Source of the DNA: Phytohabitans sp037414955
GTDB taxonomy: Bacteria; Actinomycetota; Actinomycetes; Mycobacteriales; Micromonosporaceae
NCBI GenBank assembly: GCA_037414955.1
Contig: JBBEWH010000179.1
Coordinates: 1 to 64,000, forward strand
DNA: 64,000 nucleotides
Direction of reading: 5' to 3'
Below are positions 60,674-64,000 of this stretch, one piece after another. The notes under the pieces were generated by a model. That model did no database searches. It saw only the letters and a list, made by a program, of their open reading frames with translations, and was not told where the DNA came from. Position numbers and translations under genes: made by a program. Positions within the stretch are counted from its first letter, which is position 1. Every line of letters starts with the position of its first letter.

Positions 60674-62872
60674 TCAGCTGATCGCCTCGAAGACCGGACC
60701 GTACGCAGGAACGACGATCGCGCTCGCGGGTGTGAGGTCGACGCGGTAGGTGCCACCGGCTGTCACGCCGGCGAGAACGGCTTCGGCCCGCGCTCTGCTG
60801 GGGAATCGCTGGGTGCGGAGGATCTCGGGGGCTCCCGGAGTCGGGCGGTACGACTCGACCGGGCCGCTATCTGGCAGGAATCCCTCGTACGAGTCGTGCA
60901 CGTCGGCGTAGAACTGCACGTAGTAGCCGTCGGGATCGTGCACGTAGCTGTCCCGTTCGATCACGATGCCGTCCGCCAGCAGTGGGACCTTCGGGTTCAC
61001 GTTCATGTGCTTGTCGTATCCCCTGATCACCTTGCCAGCGTCCATCAGAGTGACGGCCACGTCGCGTGCGCCGTTCTCACGGCCGGGTTTGAATGGCCCG
61101 TAGGTCTCGATGCTCTGGTAGTTCGGCTGCGTGTCGCTCAGGGCGTGCGTCGCGACGGCGTAGCGCTTCTCGTTGAAGTTGACGAACTCTCCGGTGGTGA
61201 GGGCGTCGAGCATGTCGAGCGGGCGTCTGCGGTTGGCCGGGTCGTTGTTGTATGCCTTGAGCGCCTGGTACACCTCCACGATCGGGTACTGGTTGGTGTG
61301 CGAGGGTGCGACGTATTCGACGTCGACGCGCTGCTGGAGCCAGGATAGGCCGAGTTGGAAGCTCAACCGGCGGAACCCGTTGGTCGCCGTCACCCGTTCC
61401 ATCCCGTTGAAGCCGTAGCCGCCCATGAAGCCGAACGTGACGCGACCGGCACCGTCCGGGTCGTCGATGTCGAAGACGAAGGACGTCGTGCCCACCGTGT
61501 GTCCGGGGGTGGGCACGGGCATGACTCGAACGTTCCCGAGGTCGATGAACGTGTCGTAGACGTAGTATCTGGCGCGCTCGCGCAGCAGTCTCTCAGTCGC
61601 TGGTAGGGCCGGCGGGATGTTCCAGGTGTTCCCGAGTCCGTCGTGCTGGATGCCCTCGGTGTCCGCGCGGGAGGCGTGCAGGGTGACGTCGCCGCCGGCG
61701 TTCTCGATCATGGTGACGAGTTCCCGTGTTGTCCCGTAGTGGTCGAGATGGGCGTGTGAGAGCAGCACATCGGTGATCTGGCGCGGGTCGAAGCCCATAC
61801 GCTCGATGTTTTTCCAGTACTGGTATCCGCTGTTGGGCCACCCGGTGTCCACGAGGACGAGCCGGTCGTCCGACTTTCTCGGTGTGCCCATGTCCGCGTT
61901 GATCAGGTAGAGGGCCACCTCGTTGTCGCCGACGTAGAACAGCGTGTCCTTCACGATTTCGAAAGGCTCGGTGCTGCGGGTGTAAGGCGCCTGGCTAACG
62001 GCGGTGGCCAGGATGTCGGCGTACGGGCGCCCGGACACCGGGTCGATGCCCTTGTCGTTGAGCAGGGAGCTTTGGGTGGGCACGTCCCAGACGGGGAGGC
62101 CGTCTGAGGTGTCGGGTGGCGTGAAGTAGTAGATGGTCCGCACTTTCGCCGAGTCGGCCTGCCGGTGGTCGCGGTCGAAGACGACGACGGCGGCCTGCCG
62201 CTCGGTCGTGGCGTAGTCGTAGTCCTTCGTCACCGGGATCCGGTCGAACGACGACGGTCGCGACCGGGTCAGGTCGGCGGTGTTCACCTCGTAGACCTCG
62301 GCGTCGCGGTCGACGCGGTAGGTCTCCTCGTATCGCTTGGCGGCCTTCGGCAGCGCCCGACCGCCGATGTCGTGGGTGACTTTCCGCCCGTCGCCGATGG
62401 TGATCTGTCCGTTGCGCTTGCCGTGGACCCAGCCGGCGGCGACCAGGTCGCCGGGCCGGCCGTCGCGTGGCGCGAGTTCGGGCCCGTACTCTTTCATGTC
62501 GAAGACCGGCGTCCGTCCCTTCGTGAGTACCGTGTGGAAGGTCGCGGATGGGTCCGGCGGGACGACGACGTCACGGTGCCAGATGCGATAGTCGACGAGT
62601 GCCCCGGGTGCCACCGAGTTCTGGATCGTCTCGGCCACCGAGACCGGCACGATCTCGGTGACCGCCCACGTCCGCTGTCGGCCGGTGAGTACCGGGACCG
62701 CCACCTGCGCCCCTTCCCCGCGTGCGCGCAGAGTGGGTTCGCCGATCACGAACCCGACCATGGCGGTGGTCTTGTCGCCAACTGAGCGCGGCGTCCCTTG
62801 GCTGGGCGAGGGCATGGCCGGAAGGCCGATCGCCAGAAGGCCTGCCGTGGCGCCGGCGAGTCGTCGTCTCAT
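60674..62872 (-). CDS. Secreted metallo-beta-lactamase-fold hydrolase
   Basis: ATG 62872, behind GAGGAG, gives 732 residues. A short Sec signal (RRRLAGATAGLLAIGLPAMP) is followed by an N-terminal region of about 300 residues I cannot assign. The MBL core has LVLVDTGWPNSGYQYW, the zinc motif DVLLSHAHLDHYGTTRELV (HxHxDH), then PVPTPGHTVGTTSFVFDIDD and APSHTNQYPI with the later histidines. The C-terminal 200 residues are mixed. The length is two to three times that of lactonases or beta-lactamases. Zinc site complete, so an exported hydrolase is likely; substrate open. It converges with the broken genes at 60.2-60.5 kb. Confidence 0.85.
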   Translation of the reverse strand: MRRRLAGATAGLLAIGLPAMPSPSQGTPRSVGDKTTAMVGFVIGEPTLRARGEGAQVAVPVLTGRQRTWAVTEIVPVSVAETIQNSVAPGALVDYRIWHRDVVVPPDPSATFHTVLTKGRTPVFDMKEYGPELAPRDGRPGDLVAAGWVHGKRNGQITIGDGRKVTHDIGGRALPKAAKRYEETYRVDRDAEVYEVNTADLTRSRPSSFDRIPVTKDYDYATTERQAAVVVFDRDHRQADSAKVRTIYYFTPPDTSDGLPVWDVPTQSSLLNDKGIDPVSGRPYADILATAVSQAPYTRSTEPFEIVKDTLFYVGDNEVALYLINADMGTPRKSDDRLVLVDTGWPNSGYQYWKNIERMGFDPRQITDVLLSHAHLDHYGTTRELVTMIENAGGDVTLHASRADTEGIQHDGLGNTWNIPPALPATERLLRERARYYVYDTFIDLGNVRVMPVPTPGHTVGTTSFVFDIDDPDGAGRVTFGFMGGYGFNGMERVTATNGFRRLSFQLGLSWLQQRVDVEYVAPSHTNQYPIVEVYQALKAYNNDPANRRRPLDMLDALTTGEFVNFNEKRYAVATHALSDTQPNYQSIETYGPFKPGRENGARDVAVTLMDAGKVIRGYDKHMNVNPKVPLLADGIVIERDSYVHDPDGYYVQFYADVHDSYEGFLPDSGPVESYRPTPGAPEILRTQRFPSRARAEAVLAGVTAGGTYRVDLTPASAIVVPAYGPVFEAIS

Positions 62873-62940
62873 CAGCTCTCCTCAAGGGCTTTGGCGATGC
62901 GGCACGGCCTGGTGCCGTCGGGCAGGATGGGCGCGAAGGT

Positions 62941-63360
62941 TCAGGCCTTGACCGTGACCTCCGCCCGCTCAGCGAGGTAGGCGCGAGCGTCCTCGCTGAC
63001 GGTCAGGCCGAGACCTGGGCGGGCCGGAACCAGCATGTAGCCAGCCGCCTCGGCGTCGCGGGCCATCTCCACCGCCCGCGCCGTCCCGTAGCCGGCTGGG
63101 GCGATGATCGGGACCGTACTGGCCGTCTCCCGCACCGCCGCCCGCACCACCCGCCCGACCTCACCCGTCGTCAGCGAGAAGAACTCACCGGTGCCGCCCG
63201 CGACGAACAGCCCCGCCGCCGGATGCGACGACAGCCACCCCAGGTTCTCCCGGTACGCCGCCTCGTCGAAGTCCAGCCCGGCGGTGAAATGGGTGACCGG
63301 GAACGACAGCAGCCCGCCGCCCAGCACCTGCCGAATCTCCTCCGGGGCATGACGCGTCAT
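62941..63360 (-). pseudogene. KdgD-like N-terminus fused to an enolase-superfamily C-terminus
   Basis: The 139-residue frame begins RQVLGGGLLSFPVTHFTAGL, then YRENLGWLSSHPAAGLFVAG-GTGEFFSLT and VPIIAPAGYGTARAVEMARD, the N-terminal third of 5-dehydro-4-deoxyglucarate dehydratase. It then turns into PARPGLGLTVSEDARAYLAE and ends. PGLGLTV is the C-terminal signature of sugar-acid dehydratases of the enolase superfamily. The Schiff-base lysine of the first and the active site of the second are both lost. A deletion of probably 1.5 kb or more joined two catabolic genes in frame. Confidence 0.7.
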
Positions 63361-63471
63361 GACTTCAAACTCCGTTTCGACGAGGTGACCGGTACGTTAA
63401 GCGAGCAACGCCATACCGATCCAACACAGATTTGGCATCACCTGATACCTTCTCGGCATCAGGAGGCGTCG

Positions 63472-63908
63472 ATGTACACCCTCGATCAACTTCGGGGTTT
63501 CGTGGCCGTCGCCGAGGAAGGCCACGTCGGCCGGGCTCCCCGCGGGCACCCGCTCACCACCCTCGGCCGTCCACCCCGCCTCGCCGACCTCGCCGAGCAC
63601 GATGTCGTGACCTACTCACCGTCCGAGGCCTGGTATTTCTACGAGCTGGTCGTCACAGCCTTCCACCAGGCCCGATTGACGCCCCGCTACGTCCAGCACA
63701 TCAGCCAGGTCCACACTGTCCTGGCCGTCGTGAACGCCTGCCTGGGCGTAGCCCTCGTGCCGCGTTCCGCCTCGGCCCTGCGGCTGGAGAACCTCACGTT
63801 CCTCGACGTCGAGGACGTCGAGGAAACACCGTCACCCTGCACTGCGTCTGGCGGACCACCAACGAAAACCCAGCGCTGGCGGCCCTCCTGGCACGGGTCG
63901 CGGCGTAG
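63472..63908 (+). pseudogene. LysR-family regulator with internal deletions and a frameshift
   Basis: ATG 63472: MYTLDQLRGFVAVAEEGHVG, then RAPRGHPL, where the recognition helix of a LysR HTH should stand but is missing. It continues LADLAEHDVVTYSPSEAWYF, then VQHISQVHTVLAVVNACLGV and ALVPRSASALRLENLTFLDV, the ligand-binding part. Near 63825 the frame slips; the other frame completes VTLHCVWRTTNENPALAALL to a stop at 63906-63908. It is divergent from the fused sugar-acid gene remnant, the usual arrangement of a LysR regulator and its target. Confidence 0.7.
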
Positions 63909-63953
63909 CGGGGCAGACGCACATAGCGGAGCATGGACTCGGCCCCAGGCGGT

Positions 63954-64000
63954 CTACGCGCCGAGCGCCGCCACGATCGAGGCGGCGAGCGCGGTCACGT
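63954..64000 (-). CDS. C-terminal end of a gene cut by the window edge
   Basis: On the minus strand the last bases read VTALAASIVAALGA and a TAG at 63954-63956. Only 15 codons are inside the window. The frame and codon use look coding, but the family cannot be named. Confidence 0.3.
   Translation of the reverse strand, partial: VTALAASIVAALGA

Overview
The window is high-GC actinomycete DNA. The single-cistron-like layout, GTG and TTG starts, Tat and lipoprotein signals, ECF41-type sigma factors, LAL regulators and an Eis-like acetyltransferase all fit. A family assignment to Micromonosporaceae is an inference, not a measurement. Positions 1-10.9 kb look like stable chromosome: a phosphotransferase-like protein, polA, a complete branched-chain amino acid type ABC operon (livJHMGF order, minus strand), a beta-propeller lipoprotein and an ANTAR response regulator. 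A long palindrome built on CATGATCAAGGCGTCC lies after the 3' ends of three of these genes and nowhere else that I noticed.

At 10,814-10,887 there is a tRNA with anticodon CAA and a short variable loop. Its 3' end plus flank (about 27 bp) recurs at 35,250-35,275, and a 23-bp part recurs inverted at 16,283-16,305. The interval between tRNA and distal copy (24.4 kb) therefore looks like one or more tRNA-targeted insertions. It carries a TetR-controlled quinone oxidoreductase/SDR/DUF6069 unit with three visible operators, a Tat-exported serine hydrolase, an aldo/keto reductase, an Eis-like acetyltransferase divergent from a LAL regulator, transposase and TniQ-like remnants, and the most striking locus: three NDH-2-like flavoprotein genes, each followed by an ECF sigma factor gene with a C-terminal SnoaL-like extension (25.5-33.9 kb). 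A DoxX-like protein and a membrane protein accompany them, and two of the flavoprotein genes share a promoter close to the ECF41 consensus.

From 35.5 to 45 kb lie a D-cysteine desulfhydrase/ACC deaminase type enzyme with a broken divergent XRE-cupin regulator, a DinB-like protein, a complete mraY outside any dcw cluster, a HAD hydrolase between two decayed tyrosine recombinase remnants, and hydrolase/regulator pairs (MarR, MerR). From 45.8 to 51.1 kb are an HTH-transmembrane-WD40 protein, a divergent membrane protein and a large secreted metzincin-like protease. From 51.4 to 64 kb are an aldo/keto reductase, a paoABC-type molybdenum aldehyde oxidoreductase operon ending in a broken xdhC, a Bcr/CflA-type MFS exporter, a lipocalin-like secreted protein and a secreted metallo-beta-lactamase-fold protein.

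The right-hand 54 kb holds many partial genes: deletions, single-base frameshifts and one in-frame stop. This is the mark of a region that gains and loses genes often. Where a frameshift rests on a single base, a sequencing error remains possible.
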